NCBI RefSeq assembly: GCF_000233715.2
Contig: NC_021184.1
Span: 1,203,501-1,267,500, forward strand
Direction of reading: 5' to 3'
Length of the DNA stretch: 64,000 nt
Source of the DNA: Desulfoscipio gibsoniae DSM 7213
GTDB taxonomy: Bacteria; Bacillota; Desulfotomaculia; Desulfotomaculales; Desulfallaceae
Shown piece by piece: positions 25,215-36,300 of the stretch. Position 1 is the first letter of the stretch; each line of letters begins with the position of its first letter. A program made the translations under genes and the position numbers. Below the pieces are notes generated by a model. That model made no database searches. It was given only the letters and a program-made list of their open reading frames with translations, and was not told the origin of the DNA.

Positions 25215-27143
25215 ATGAAAAGGGACGTTTACTTGGAGGACAAGCCGCTGGATAAGGCGCTGGCGGAATACCTTGATTATCTGGCCGGGCTTGGTGCACT
25301 TGCCCCGGGCCCCAGTGAGTTTATAGCGGTGGAGGATGCGGCAGGCCGGGTGACCGCAGCGCCGGTATATGCCCGAACTTCTTCGCCACATTACCACGCT
25401 GCTGCGATGGACGGAGTGGCGGTAAAGGCTGCGGACACTTTTGGCGCCTCCGATGCCACTCCTAAAAAGCTGTCCCTGGGTCCCCGAGCAGCTGTGGTGG
25501 ATACCGGGGATCCCCTGCCGCCGGAGTGCGACGCCGTTATTATGATTGAGGACGTGCATTTTATTGAAGAAAGCGTGTTTGAAATTACTGCCGGAGCGGT
25601 GCCCTGGCAGCATGTTAGGGTGATTGGCGAGGATGTGGTAGCTACCGAAATGATTGTGCCCGCCAACCACCGGTTGCGCCCTGTCGACTTGGGCGGCATA
25701 TTGGCCGGCGGGTTGACGGAAATTGCCGTGCATCCCCGGCCCAAGGTGGCGCTTTTGCCAACAGGTACCGAGCTGGTGCAGCCCGGAGTGCAACTTCAGC
25801 CCGGAGATATTATTGAATATAACACCCGGGTGCTGGGCGCAATGGTGGCTGAATGGGGCGGGGCCCCCCGGCGCCGGGAAATTACCGCCGACGATTACCA
25901 GGCTTTGAAAGCGCGGCTGCAGGAAGCGGTATCGGAGTATGACGTAGTGCTGATTAACGCGGGTTCATCTGCTGGACGGGAGGATTTTACCGCCGAGCTT
26001 ATCGGCGAGCTGGGGCGTGTGCTCACCCACGGGGTTGCCATCAAGCCCGGTAAGCCTGTGGTGCTGGGTGAGGTGGCGGGCAAGCCGGTGGTGGGAGTGC
26101 CCGGTTACTCGGTATCTGCGGTGTTGGCAGCCGAGCTGTTTGTCAAGCCCATTATTTATAGCAAGCTGGGAGCGGTGCCACCCGCCCGGGAAAAGACCAG
26201 TGCCATAGTATCCCGTAAAATTGTATCTCCTATGGGCACAGAAGAATTTGTCCGGGTCAAACTCGGCCAGGTAGGGGATAAAATCATTGCCACGGCTATT
26301 TCCCGGGGAGCCGGGGTGATTATGTCGATGGTGCGGGCCGATGGTATGCTGCGGGTGCCCAGGCTTTCTGAGGGTTACAACGCCGGGCAGTCCGTGTCGG
26401 TGGAATTGATGCGCCCGCTGGAGGAAGTGCGAGAGACAACGGTGATTATCGGCAGTCACGATATCGCCCTGGATGTGCTGGCCAACCACCTGCGCCAAAA
26501 ATATCCCTTCGCCACCCTTTCATCGGCCCATGTGGGCAGTCTGGGAGGATTGAGCGCCTTGAAGCGGGGTGAGGCCCACTGTGCCGGAACCCATTTACTG
26601 GACGAGCAAACCGGCGATTATAACGTGTCCTACATTAAGCGACTGCTGGCCGATCAACCTGTTGTTTTAGTCAATCTTGTGCACCGGGAGCAGGGTTTGA
26701 TAGTAGCACCCGGTAATCCCCACGACATTCAAGGGGTGAGGGATCTGGCAGCCCGGGGTCTTAGTTATATTAACCGGCAGCGTGGTGCAGGCACGCGCAT
26801 TTTGTTTGATTTCAAACTTAAAGAGCAGAGCATTAATCCCGACGAAATCAAGGGTTACGAGCGTGAGGAATACACTCATATGGCCGTGGCTGCGGCGGTA
26901 GCCTCGGGATCGGCCGACGCCGGCATGGGCATACGGGCCGCGGCCCTGGCCTTGGGTCTGGACTTTGTACCCGTGGTCGAGGAACGTTACGATTTATGTA
27001 TTCCAGGTGCTTACTATGACACTCCGTACATAAAGCGGCTGTTAGAGGTAATCGCCGAACCCGCCTTTCAGCAGGAAGTCCAAAGCCTGGGCGGCTACGA
27101 CCTGAGGGACTGTGGCAAAATAATGTACGACAGCCGGGGGTAG
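25215..27143 (+). CDS. MoeA fused to a periplasmic-binding-protein-like domain
   Basis: A bifunctional-looking molybdopterin protein. Residues about 1-400 are MoeA-like (YHAAAMDGVAVKAADTF, DTGDPLPPECDAVIMIEDV, NHRLRPVDLGGILAGG, PTGTELVQPG, AGSSAGREDF, AIKPGKPVVLGEVAGKPVVGVPGYSVSA). Residues about 425-642 match the LysR-substrate-type PBP domain (GSHDIALDVLANHLRQKYPF, GGLSALKRGEAHCAGTHLLD, RGAGTRILFDFKLK), thought to bind an oxyanion or cofactor. The fusion is known from clostridia and archaea. ATG 25215 with GGAGTG upstream is preferred to an earlier TTG at 25134. Confidence 0.93.
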   Translation: MKRDVYLEDKPLDKALAEYLDYLAGLGALAPGPSEFIAVEDAAGRVTAAPVYARTSSPHYHAAAMDGVAVKAADTFGASDATPKKLSLGPRAAVVDTGDPLPPECDAVIMIEDVHFIEESVFEITAGAVPWQHVRVIGEDVVATEMIVPANHRLRPVDLGGILAGGLTEIAVHPRPKVALLPTGTELVQPGVQLQPGDIIEYNTRVLGAMVAEWGGAPRRREITADDYQALKARLQEAVSEYDVVLINAGSSAGREDFTAELIGELGRVLTHGVAIKPGKPVVLGEVAGKPVVGVPGYSVSAVLAAELFVKPIIYSKLGAVPPAREKTSAIVSRKIVSPMGTEEFVRVKLGQVGDKIIATAISRGAGVIMSMVRADGMLRVPRLSEGYNAGQSVSVELMRPLEEVRETTVIIGSHDIALDVLANHLRQKYPFATLSSAHVGSLGGLSALKRGEAHCAGTHLLDEQTGDYNVSYIKRLLADQPVVLVNLVHREQGLIVAPGNPHDIQGVRDLAARGLSYINRQRGAGTRILFDFKLKEQSINPDEIKGYEREEYTHMAVAAAVASGSADAGMGIRAAALALGLDFVPVVEERYDLCIPGAYYDTPYIKRLLEVIAEPAFQQEVQSLGGYDLRDCGKIMYDSRG

Positions 27144-27179
27144 TGGCAGAGCGGCTCTCCAAACTGGTGCAACCGGTGC

Positions 27180-27956
27180 TTATACAATCCGTTCCCCCAG
27201 GGTGTAAATATTCATCTTGTTGCCCCTGGCAAAACCCACCACGGTTATGTTTAGCTGACGAGCAAGTTCAAGGGCCAGATCCGTAGGGGCGGAGCGGGAT
27301 ATAATCACGGGTACACCCAGGCGGGCTGATTTAACCAGTATTTCCGAGGATACCCGCCCGGAAAAAAGCAGCACCTTATCCCGGGTTGTTATCCCATGCA
27401 ATAAGCACCAGCCGGTAATTTTGTCCAGCGCATTGTGGCGGCCCACATCTTCAAAAAAGCAAAGGATCTGTTCACCGTCACTGAGGGCAGCCCCGTGCAC
27501 GCCTCCTGTGGCAGCAAATAGTGCGGAGCGGTGCTCTACTTCCTTGCGCAGGGCCACAATGGCGGTGGTGGAAATGCGCAGCTCAGCTGCTACGGGGGCG
27601 ATGCCGGTGTCATTAACAAAATAAAAGGAAGCCCGACCCCTCCCGCAGCAGGAGGCTACGTGCCGCTTAAGGAAATTCTTTTCGGCTTGCACCGGGCGTC
27701 GGGTTTCCACCCAGACCAAGCCGTCGGCCTCATTATGAGAAAAACCGGCAATGTCATCCGCTCCGGCAATAATGCCCTCGGCAAATAGAAAGCCATAGCA
27801 TAATTCACGCAAGTTCATGGGGGAGCAAATTAACGTAACCAGCTCAGTGTTATTTAAATAAAGGGTTATGGCTGTTTCCCGGACGACCACGTCTTCTGTG
27901 CAGGTGCGGTCGTGGCCGGATATTTTTTCAATTGTTACAGGTGTTTGACCAGTCAA
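27180..27956 (-). CDS. fdhD: Formate dehydrogenase accessory sulfurtransferase FdhD
   Basis: Transfers sulfur from a desulfurase to the Mo/W-bis-MGD cofactor of formate dehydrogenase. Recognisable blocks are LNLRELCYGFLFAEGII-like sequence near residues 47-62, the cysteine motif region RHVASCCGRGRASF (C103, C104), GGVHGAAL, FEDVGRHNALDKI and FSGRVSSEILVKSARLGVPVIISRSAPT. The E. coli protein uses CxxC; here two adjacent cysteines occupy the position. The TTG start at 27956 has GGAGGG upstream. It is convergent with moeA-PBP; no formate dehydrogenase gene is in the window. Confidence 0.95.
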   Translation of the reverse strand: MTGQTPVTIEKISGHDRTCTEDVVVRETAITLYLNNTELVTLICSPMNLRELCYGFLFAEGIIAGADDIAGFSHNEADGLVWVETRRPVQAEKNFLKRHVASCCGRGRASFYFVNDTGIAPVAAELRISTTAIVALRKEVEHRSALFAATGGVHGAALSDGEQILCFFEDVGRHNALDKITGWCLLHGITTRDKVLLFSGRVSSEILVKSARLGVPVIISRSAPTDLALELARQLNITVVGFARGNKMNIYTLGERIV

Positions 27957-28196
27957 AAGCTATCCCTCCAAAAGTTTGATAACCCAATTGTACATATTTG
28001 GATATAAACAATGCAATATATTTTTTCGTTTTCAGATTTTATAACCCGCCTATTGAAAGTAGTTGGTGGTAAAAGGTCAATGTTGGTGCTTAAACTGAAA
28101 GTCGAGGTAAAAGGATGTTATGTCCAATAACGTTTATCAATGATTATTAAGCCAAGGAGCGACGTACATGATGTGTAACATAAGGAGGCTTATAAA

Positions 28197-28691
28197 GTGT
28201 TCAAAGTGGCAATTTTAACTATGAGCGATAAGGGTTCGCGGGGCGAACGCGAGGACCGCAGCGCCGGAGTAATCGGGGAATTGGTGGCGCAGCAGGGGTG
28301 GACGGTAGCAGAGTACCGCGTTATCCCCGATGATTATGACACCATCGTGGAAACACTGATTGATTTAGTTGACCGTGGCCGGCTTGATCTTATTATTACC
28401 ACCGGGGGCACGGGTTTTAGCCCGAGGGATAATACTCCCGAGGCCACACGGGCGGTAATCCATCGTGAGGCACCTGGCCTGGCCGAGGCTATGCGCTTGG
28501 AAAGTATGAAAAAAACCAACCGGGCCATGCTTTCCCGGGCAGTGGCGGGTATCAGGCATAGTACCCTTATAGTTAATTTACCCGGCAGCCCTAAAGGCGT
28601 GCGGGAGTGCCTGGAAGCAATTCTTCCTGCACTGCCCCACGGCCTGGAGATACTCACCGGGCAGGCACAAGATTGCGGCAGCGCGGGATAG
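28197..28691 (+). CDS. mogA: Molybdopterin adenylyltransferase (MogA/MoaB)
   Basis: Adenylylates molybdopterin before metal insertion by MoeA. 164 residues with the MoaB/MogA signatures: ILTMSDKGSRGEREDRSAG, LIITTGGTGFSPRDNTPEAT, and LIVNLPGSPKGVRECLEAILPALPH. GTG 28197 is preceded by AAGGAGG. It completes the late Moco pathway together with the two MoeA-type genes. MogA and MoaB are hard to tell apart by eye; the family is certain. Confidence 0.94.
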   Translation: MFKVAILTMSDKGSRGEREDRSAGVIGELVAQQGWTVAEYRVIPDDYDTIVETLIDLVDRGRLDLIITTGGTGFSPRDNTPEATRAVIHREAPGLAEAMRLESMKKTNRAMLSRAVAGIRHSTLIVNLPGSPKGVRECLEAILPALPHGLEILTGQAQDCGSAG

Positions 28692-28909
28692 CTGTTAAGA
28701 TGATGATACACGTGTAACGGCCTAAAATAAGCGTAATGCCGAATTTTTTGAAATATTACCGTATAAAACCAGTTTAATTGTGGGAAAATATTTCTAGGTG
28801 TTTTAATAAAAATAGGCTTTAATTACAATATAGAAGGAGAAAGCCCGAGCAATATTTAAAAGATTGTCCTTTTTTTTAAAAATAAGGGTAATTTCTTGTG
28901 AAAAAATAC

Positions 28910-28938
28910 TTGCTTTTGGTTGGCTCGTTCTATATTAT
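28910..28938 (+). promoter_or_regulatory. groESL promoter
   Basis: TTGCTT (28910-28915) and TATTAT (28933-28938) with a 17-base spacer lie directly upstream of the CIRCE operator. Confidence 0.7.
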
Positions 28939-28950
28939 ATTACTTGGGTA

Positions 28951-28977
28951 TTAGCACTCGGCTCCAATGAGTGCTAA
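28951..28977 (+). promoter_or_regulatory. CIRCE operator (HrcA binding site)
   Basis: TTAGCACTC, nine bases, GAGTGCTAA: a perfect match to the CIRCE element. HrcA binds it and represses groESL until heat shock titrates GroEL. hrcA itself is not in the window. Confidence 0.97.
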
Positions 28978-29031
28978 CAATAAATAAAACCGCTCAATAC
29001 TTTATCAAAATAATATTAAGGAGGGGTTTTT

Positions 29032-29316
29032 GTGATAAGACCTTTAGGCGATCGGGTGGTTGTAAAGCCTCTGCCCAGCGAAGAAGTAACCAAAAGCGGT
29101 ATTGTGCTGCCGGATACGGCCAAGGAAAAGCCGCAGCAAGGTGAAGTAGTGGCCGTGGGTTCAGGCCGTCTGTTGGATAACGGGCAGCGCGTAGCTATTG
29201 ACCTGAAAGCAGGGGACAAGGTGCTGTTTTCCAAGTATGCAGGCAATGACATTAAAATCGACGAGGTTGAGTACTTGATCCTGCGGGAAATGGACATCCT
29301 CGGCGTCATTGAGTAA
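29032..29316 (+). CDS. groES: Co-chaperonin GroES
   Basis: The 94-residue lid of the GroEL chaperonin. Typical sequence: [42 protein letters not shown], the mobile loop, and [24 protein letters not shown] at the end. The GTG start at 29032 follows AAGGAGG. It is first in the CIRCE-controlled groES-groEL operon. Confidence 0.98.
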   Translation: MIRPLGDRVVVKPLPSEEVTKSGIVLPDTAKEKPQQGEVVAVGSGRLLDNGQRVAIDLKAGDKVLFSKYAGNDIKIDEVEYLILREMDILGVIE

Positions 29317-29387
29317 TGCGCTGTAGCAACAATCACTGGCAAGTTCTTTAATGATTATATATCAACAATTGAAGGAGGTAAGTTTAA

Positions 29388-31035
<1,648 letters not shown>

Positions 31036-31122
31036 CACCAAAAACCCCTGAAAATATAAGGGTTTGCGTGGTTTATGAAGCCGCAAAGGTAACGGAAAGG
31101 TAACATAGGAATTGTTTTAGTT

Positions 31123-31168
31123 AAAGACTTCCCATTAGTTCGCTGAATTTTTGGGGAGTCTTTCTCTT
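31123..31168 (+). terminator. Terminator downstream of groEL
   Basis: AAAGACTTCCC at 31123-31133 pairs with GGGGAGTCTTT at 31153-31163 (one G-T pair), followed by CTCTTTG. It lies just inside the left end of the island. Confidence 0.6.
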
Positions 31169-31271
31169 TGCTGGCTTTGTAACATGCAGATAGATATATA
31201 TACCGGGTGGTGTCATCATCAGAAACCAGGAAAGTTCACTCGCAAAAAGAGAGGAAATATAAGGATATATA

Positions 31272-31280
31272 TGGTATAAT
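31272..31280 (+). promoter_or_regulatory. Extended -10 promoter of the toxin-like gene
   Basis: TGG followed by TATAAT at 31275-31280 forms an extended -10 element; no good -35 is present. Transcription would start near 31287. Confidence 0.5.
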
Positions 31281-31311
31281 CAACAAAGGGAATACATAAC
31301 TAACTAAACAG

Positions 31312-31358
31312 ACCTCACCTACCGGGAATAATAGTATTCCAATGAAAGGGGGTGAGGT
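31312..31358 (+). promoter_or_regulatory. RNA stem that hides the toxin ribosome binding site
   Basis: ACCTCACC at 31312-31319 is complementary to GGTGAGGT at 31351-31358, which overlaps the ribosome binding site GGGGGTGAGG. A smaller hairpin GGAATA/TATTCC (31325-31340) lies in the loop. Sequestration of the translation start is typical of type I toxin mRNAs. Confidence 0.5.
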
Positions 31359-31361
31359 AGG

Positions 31362-31448
31362 GTGATTGCCATAAGTGATACTATACAAGTTATCATTGCG
31401 GTAATACTTTTCCTAACCCTCGTTGTTCAAATGACTAATCGAGGTTAA
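31362..31448 (+). CDS. 28-residue holin-like toxin peptide (putative type I toxin)
   Basis: A tiny gene too short for routine calling: GTG 31362 to TAA 31448, with AAAGGGGGTGAGG upstream. The peptide MIAISDTIQVIIAVILFLTL continues for eight more residues and ends in a polar NRG tail. A single hydrophobic helix of this size matches the putative holin-like toxins of Firmicutes type I toxin-antitoxin systems, which damage the membrane when made in excess. A convergent antisense RNA candidate and a shared hairpin lie just downstream. Family placement is by overall design rather than strict motif. Confidence 0.6.
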   Translation: MIAISDTIQVIIAVILFLTLVVQMTNRG

Positions 31449-31450
31449 TG

Positions 31451-31553
31451 TAAAAGCCCTTAAAACTATTACAGTAGTTTTAAGGGCCAAACCTAAACCC
31501 CGGCGGGTCGAGGCAACGCAAACTGTTAATTGGTTCTTGTATTCCCTATTTAA
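31451..31553 (-). ncRNA. Candidate antisense antitoxin RNA
   Basis: A minus-strand promoter reads TTGACA (31586-31581) and TATAAT (31565-31560) with a short 15-base spacer. Transcription would start near 31553 and stop at the hairpin 31456-31487, which is followed by TTTTA on this strand. The RNA would be about 100 nt. It shares GTATTCC (31539-31545) and TCGAGG (31508-31513) as direct repeats with the toxin mRNA region (31334-31340, 31439-31444), so the two RNAs could pair. The convergent arrangement recalls the par/Fst system. Confidence 0.45.
31456..31487. terminator. Shared hairpin between toxin and antisense RNA
   Basis: GCCCTTAAAACTA (31456-31468) and TAGTTTTAAGGGC (31475-31487) form a perfect 13-bp stem with a 6-nt loop. 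The T-run is on the minus-strand side. Confidence 0.75.
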
Positions 31554-31893
31554 ATAAATATTATAACGAAAAATCAGCAATGTCAACCGGGCACCAAAAG
31601 AGATTGGAATAAATAGTAAACCTGCCAGTATCAGCACTACTTTAACATAGTTATCAAACTTTTTGTAGATCAGGGCAATGGTATAGCTGCGGTTGTACCT
31701 TATTTTTTTATCCCAAGAAATTAAAGAATCAAAAGATCGTCTTTTGGATTGGTTTGGGCTGTAGGTTCCGATTTGCTTCACAGAATATGCGAGAAAATCT
31801 CAAATTATTATACATATTGACTATAAATGGAAGAGTAATGTGCTATAATAATAACGTAGGATTTCTATATAAAAAAATTAGAGGTGTAAGCTT
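31488..31893. other. Spacer between type I locus and BREX
   Basis: Holds the antisense promoter and, at 31841-31849, the promoter of the HTH gene. A minus-strand open frame (31413-31781) with a hydrophobic stretch has no ribosome binding site and was not called. Confidence 0.5.
31841..31849 (+). promoter_or_regulatory. Promoter of the HTH-BREX operon
   Basis: An extended -10 element TGCTATAAT; TTGACT lies upstream at 31817-31822 but 21 bases away, longer than ideal. Confidence 0.5.
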
Positions 31894-32127
31894 ATGGAGG
31901 TATGCTACAACAAATTATTTAAGTTGTTGATAGATAAAGGCATTAAAAAAACTGAGCTTCGAAAAATGACCGGCATCAGTCCTAACACCTTAACAAAGTT
32001 ATCAAATAACGAATTCGTTTCGATGGCAGTTTTAGTAAAGATTTGCCGCCAATTGAATTGTGACTTTGGCGATATTGTTGAGATAGTAGAAAGCCCTGAG
32101 TATAAAACAGCAAATCCTAAAGGATAA
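31894..32127 (+). CDS. Small Cro/C1-type HTH regulator
   Basis: A 77-residue DNA-binding protein. The helix-turn-helix is KTELRKMTGISPNTLTKLSN, followed by VLVKICRQLNCDFGDIVEIV, the pattern of the HTH_26 group. It is first in the BREX transcription unit, 27 bp before brxA, so it probably controls BREX expression; larger WYL-type regulators are more usual in that position. ATG 31894 follows AGAGGTG. Confidence 0.88.
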   Translation: MEVCYNKLFKLLIDKGIKKTELRKMTGISPNTLTKLSNNEFVSMAVLVKICRQLNCDFGDIVEIVESPEYKTANPKG

Positions 32128-32154
32128 TATATGGAAAACATTGGTGAAGGAGAC

Positions 32155-32757
32155 ATGACGAGAAAAGAATACAGCGCAGGAGCAGTGAAGCGATCCTTCT
32201 GGTTTGCCGAGTTTCGCAAGGTGGTCAACCTGCTTAACAGCGGCAAAACATTAAATGAAATCAAGACTTTGAATTTAGAAGAAAATATCTTCTCAGCCCC
32301 GACACAGGCAAGGGCAATTCAAATATTCAATGCGGTGTCTTCTCGTGTAAAAAACATAGACAAGTCTTTTTATCAATTATTTGAGCGATGTGATATCGCA
32401 AATCAAAAAATAATTGTTCTGACAGCTGTGATGCAGAGCGACAGTTTATTTTTTGATTTTATATACGAAGTCTACCGTGAAAAATTGATTATCGGTGACA
32501 ATGAATTGACTGACAGAGACTTTAGTATTTTTTTCAAAAACAAGCAATTGCAAAGTGAGAAAGTGGCCAGCTGGACGGACTACACTTTAAAACGTTTGAG
32601 CACTTGCTATAAGACAATGCTTATGGAAGCCGGTATCATAAACCGGGCAATCGGAAATAGAAAAATCTTGAAACCAATCTTGGATAAATCGTTGGAAAAC
32701 TGCCTGCTGGCAAATCGTATGGAAATAACGCTCCATGCGTTGACGGGAGTGAGATAA
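32155..32757 (+). CDS. brxA: BREX protein BrxA
   Basis: A BREX type 1 component (DUF1819), a NusB-like all-helical DNA-binding protein needed or helpful for phage exclusion. Characteristic text: YSAGAVKRSFWFAEFRKVV near the start, SAPTQARAIQIFNAVSSRV, and RDFSIFFKNKQLQSEKVASW later. Length about 200. ATG 32155 is preferred over 32131 because GAAGGAG precedes it and homologues begin close to the YSAG motif. Its stop codon touches the brxB start. Confidence 0.93.
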   Translation: MTRKEYSAGAVKRSFWFAEFRKVVNLLNSGKTLNEIKTLNLEENIFSAPTQARAIQIFNAVSSRVKNIDKSFYQLFERCDIANQKIIVLTAVMQSDSLFFDFIYEVYREKLIIGDNELTDRDFSIFFKNKQLQSEKVASWTDYTLKRLSTCYKTMLMEAGIINRAIGNRKILKPILDKSLENCLLANRMEITLHALTGVR

Positions 32758-33336
32758 ATGCGCAGTTTGGAAGAAAAACTTGATGGAGCGGAACGCAAGA
32801 TTAAAACTGAGAGTTTTCGGCAAAACAAAGGGCTTGGCAATGAAGTTGGCTATTATGTCTTCGATTACCCTGCGGACAAAGAACTAATGGTCAGGGAACG
32901 AATTGCATACATGAAAGCCAAAAACGCTAAAGGTACCGATGGATTCGAGCTTGTTGTTTATGACCTTTATGATATTATTATCGACCTTTTGGAAAAGGAA
33001 GGCTTCATGGAACAATGCTTCAAGTTTGAAAAGAAAAAGGGCCTGGAACGGGTCGTTAAGGCTGTGGGAAATCTCCTGCAATTTAATGATGAAAACAACC
33101 TGATTGTTCAGTATATTCAAGAACATACGCCCGGGGATGCAGTTATTTTCTTAGTTGGGATAGGAAAATGCTACCCTCTTCTCCGTTCACATAAAGTTCT
33201 CAATAACCTTCATCAGGTGATCGATCGAGTGCCGGTGGTACTTTTCTATCCGGGCAAATATGACGGGCAGGAATTGGTCCTGTTTTCAGAAATCAAAGAC
33301 GGCAATTATTACAGAGCATTTAGGCTCGTTGATTAA
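32758..33336 (+). CDS. brxB: BREX protein BrxB
   Basis: A DUF1788 protein of 192 residues, second gene of the BREX-1 core. Recognisable segments are VGYYVFDYPADKELMVRERI near the start, then VYDLYDIIIDLLEKEGF, and PVVLFYPGKYDGQELVLFSEIKDGNYYRAFRLVD at the C-terminus, the usual ending of the family. Its ATG directly follows the brxA TAA, showing translational coupling. BrxB is required for defence in studied BREX-1 systems and interacts with PglZ. Confidence 0.93.
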   Translation: MRSLEEKLDGAERKIKTESFRQNKGLGNEVGYYVFDYPADKELMVRERIAYMKAKNAKGTDGFELVVYDLYDIIIDLLEKEGFMEQCFKFEKKKGLERVVKAVGNLLQFNDENNLIVQYIQEHTPGDAVIFLVGIGKCYPLLRSHKVLNNLHQVIDRVPVVLFYPGKYDGQELVLFSEIKDGNYYRAFRLVD

Positions 33337-33349
33337 AAGGAGAATAGAT

Positions 33350-36300
33350 ATGCTGATTAAAGATATGTTTGTCAAGCGGATTGACAGAGATATTAAAGGC
33401 GTAATCAAAGTCGGTCAGGCCGACGATGAAAATATCCGGCAGGAACTGGAAGAATATGTTGTGACACGAGAACTGCAAAAACACTTTGCAGATTTTTTTG
33501 GAAGCTACAAGAAAGGCATCAACGGTTACACCGATAAAATGGGCGTTTGGATTTCCGGTTTCTTCGGAAGTGGTAAATCGCACTTCTTGAAAATTTTGTC
33601 CTACCTGCTGGAGAACAAAGAAGTGAACGGTAAGAAAGCCCTGGACTATTTTGTCGAGGACAACAAGATAATCGATCCAATGGTTCTGGCCGACATGAAA
33701 CTGGCTGCCGGTGTATCTACCGATGTTATCCTGTTTAACATTGACTCCAAGAGTGAAATAACCGGCAAACATAATAAGGATGCCATTGTCTCTGTTTTTT
33801 TGAAAGTGTTCAATGAAATGCAGGGTTTCTGTGGCTCCATTCCCTTCCTGGCTGACCTGGAAAGACAGCTTACTGAAAAAGATCGCTATAAAGAATTCAA
33901 GCAACTATTTAAAAAAGATTTTGGCGGCACATGGGAAGCATCCAGGCATAAGTTTGATTTCATCCAGGATAGTATTGTGGATGTTCTGTCTGAAATGGGC
34001 TTTATGAGTAAATCAGCCGCCCGAAACTGGTGTGAAAAAGCAACCGAACCTTATCGGATTAGCATAGAAGACTTTGCCAAAATGGTCAAAGAATATCTTG
34101 ACCGCAAAGGCCATAATCACCACATCGTCTTTTTAGTGGATGAAATCGGCCAGTACATAGGAGATGATTCTAAACTAATGCTTAACCTGCAAACCGTTAC
34201 CGAAGACCTGGGTACGGCTTGCCGGGGTAAAGTCTGGATCGTAGTGACCAGCCAGCAGGATATTGATTCCGTTACCAAAACGAAGGGCAATGATTTCTCA
34301 AAAATTACCGGGCGTTTTGATACCCGTCTGTCTCTTTCATCAGCCAACGTGGATGAAGTGATTAAGAAGAGAATTTTGGCTAAAACGGCTACTGCTGAAC
34401 AAACACTGAGATTGCTTTACGAGCAAAAAGCAACTATCATTAAAAACCTGATAGTTTTCAATGATGGTGTAGAGAAAAAACTATATTCCGATGATGATGA
34501 CTTTGCTGCCGTTTACCCCTTTGTGCCTTATCAATTTAACCTGCTGGCCGGTGTCCTGACCTCCATCAGAACCCACGGGGCTTCCGGCAAGCATTTGTCC
34601 GAGGGAGAGCGCTCCATGATTGCCCTGTTCAAGGAATCTGCCATGAAGCTTATGCATGAGCAGTCCGGCGCCATGATTCCCTTCAATGTCTTCTACGATG
34701 CGCTGCACCAGTTCCTGGACCACAGCCATAAGGGGGTTATCTCCAGAGCGCTGGACAATGACTTCATTAATCCCGACCATGAAGTTGACTGCTTCAATGT
34801 TAACGTCCTGAAAACCCTCTTTATGATTAAATACGTCAAAGAGATTACCGCCAACATTGATAATATCACCAGTCTCATGATTCCTGATATTGACACCGAC
34901 CGCATTGCTTTGAAAAAGCAGGTTGAGGAAGCTCTTAAAATTCTGGTCCGCCAGATGCTGGTGCAAAAGAACGGCGACATCTATGTCTTCCTAACGGATG
35001 AAGAACAGGAAATCAACCGTGAAATTGAAAACCAGCACGTGGAAATGTCCGAGGTTCTCGGCAAGGTTTCTGAGCTGATTTTTGAAGATATTTTCAGCGG
35101 TAAAAAGTATCGCTATCCTGCCTTTAATGGACGGTATAGTTTTGCCTTTAATCAAATTGTCGACGACCGTCATTATAAGGCCAACCAGAACCACGATATT
35201 GGTGTGCGGGTACTGACCCCAAATTCCGATTATGGGGCACAGGAAACAACTCTGCGTCTGATGTCCGGACAGGGCAGGGAAGTTCTGGTCGTGTTGCCCA
35301 ATGACGCTGCATTTTTAAACGAAATGACAAGTGCGCTGAAAATTGAAAAATACCTGCGATTTGCATCTTCTAATAATGCACTGGTTAAATTTGAGCAGAT
35401 CAAAGAAGCCAAGCGGGTGGAAATGCGGGAAAGAGGCGCAAACGCCAAGCTATTTCTAATTGAGGCCATGAAGAACGCAGATATTTATGTCAACGGTGAC
35501 AAAGCGCCAATAGGCGCAAAAGGTGTCACCGTCAGAATCAACGATGCCCTTGGCCGTCTGGTTGCCACGGTGTATCACAAACTGCCTTATATTGACGTAG
35601 CAATGAGTGAAGCTAACATCAAAGCTTTGTTTAATAATACAAAACAACTGACCCTGACGCTGGAAGGTGGCACAGAACCCAATATTCATGCCCTGAATGA
35701 CATGCTTAATTATATTGGAGGAAATTCCTCCATGCACATGAAAACTTCCATGAAAAGCTTAATGGATCGCTTCATGAAAGCCCCTTACGGTTTTGTGGAA
35801 GATGATGTGGAATGGTTGGTGGCCAAGCTATTCAAAAACGGCGATATTACATTGACCGTGAATGGCAGCACGGTTACCCTGCTCAATAAAACCGGGGATG
35901 AAATCGTTCGTTATATTACTAAGAAAGAATACGTTGAAAAGCTGCTGGTCGAACGTCGGGAAAAAGCCACAGATAAACAGAAAAAGGCTGTTCGTGAAGT
36001 TATGAAGGAGTTATTTGGCGTATCCAGTATCCACGATGACGATGATTCTATGATGCGTTCCTTCCAAAGCTACAGCCAGACTATGCTCAACGAGCTGGAG
36101 AAATTTGAAATCATGTATAACAGCCAAAATCTGCCCGGTAAAAAGACTGTTGCAACCGGTAAGGGTTTACTCCGCGGGGTCATCCAGATTCTGTCCCCGG
36201 TGGAATTCTTCCAAAAAATTAATCATGACAAAGATGATTACCTTGATTTTGCTGAGGATTATGAGCCTGTTAAATCGTTCTTTGCCGGTGAACAGAAGAC

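Noticed and set aside
31413..31781. Minus-strand 122-codon frame with a hydrophobic segment
   Set aside because: No ribosome binding site, it overlaps the antisense RNA candidate and toxin end, and the composition is unconvincing. It could be a decayed membrane gene.
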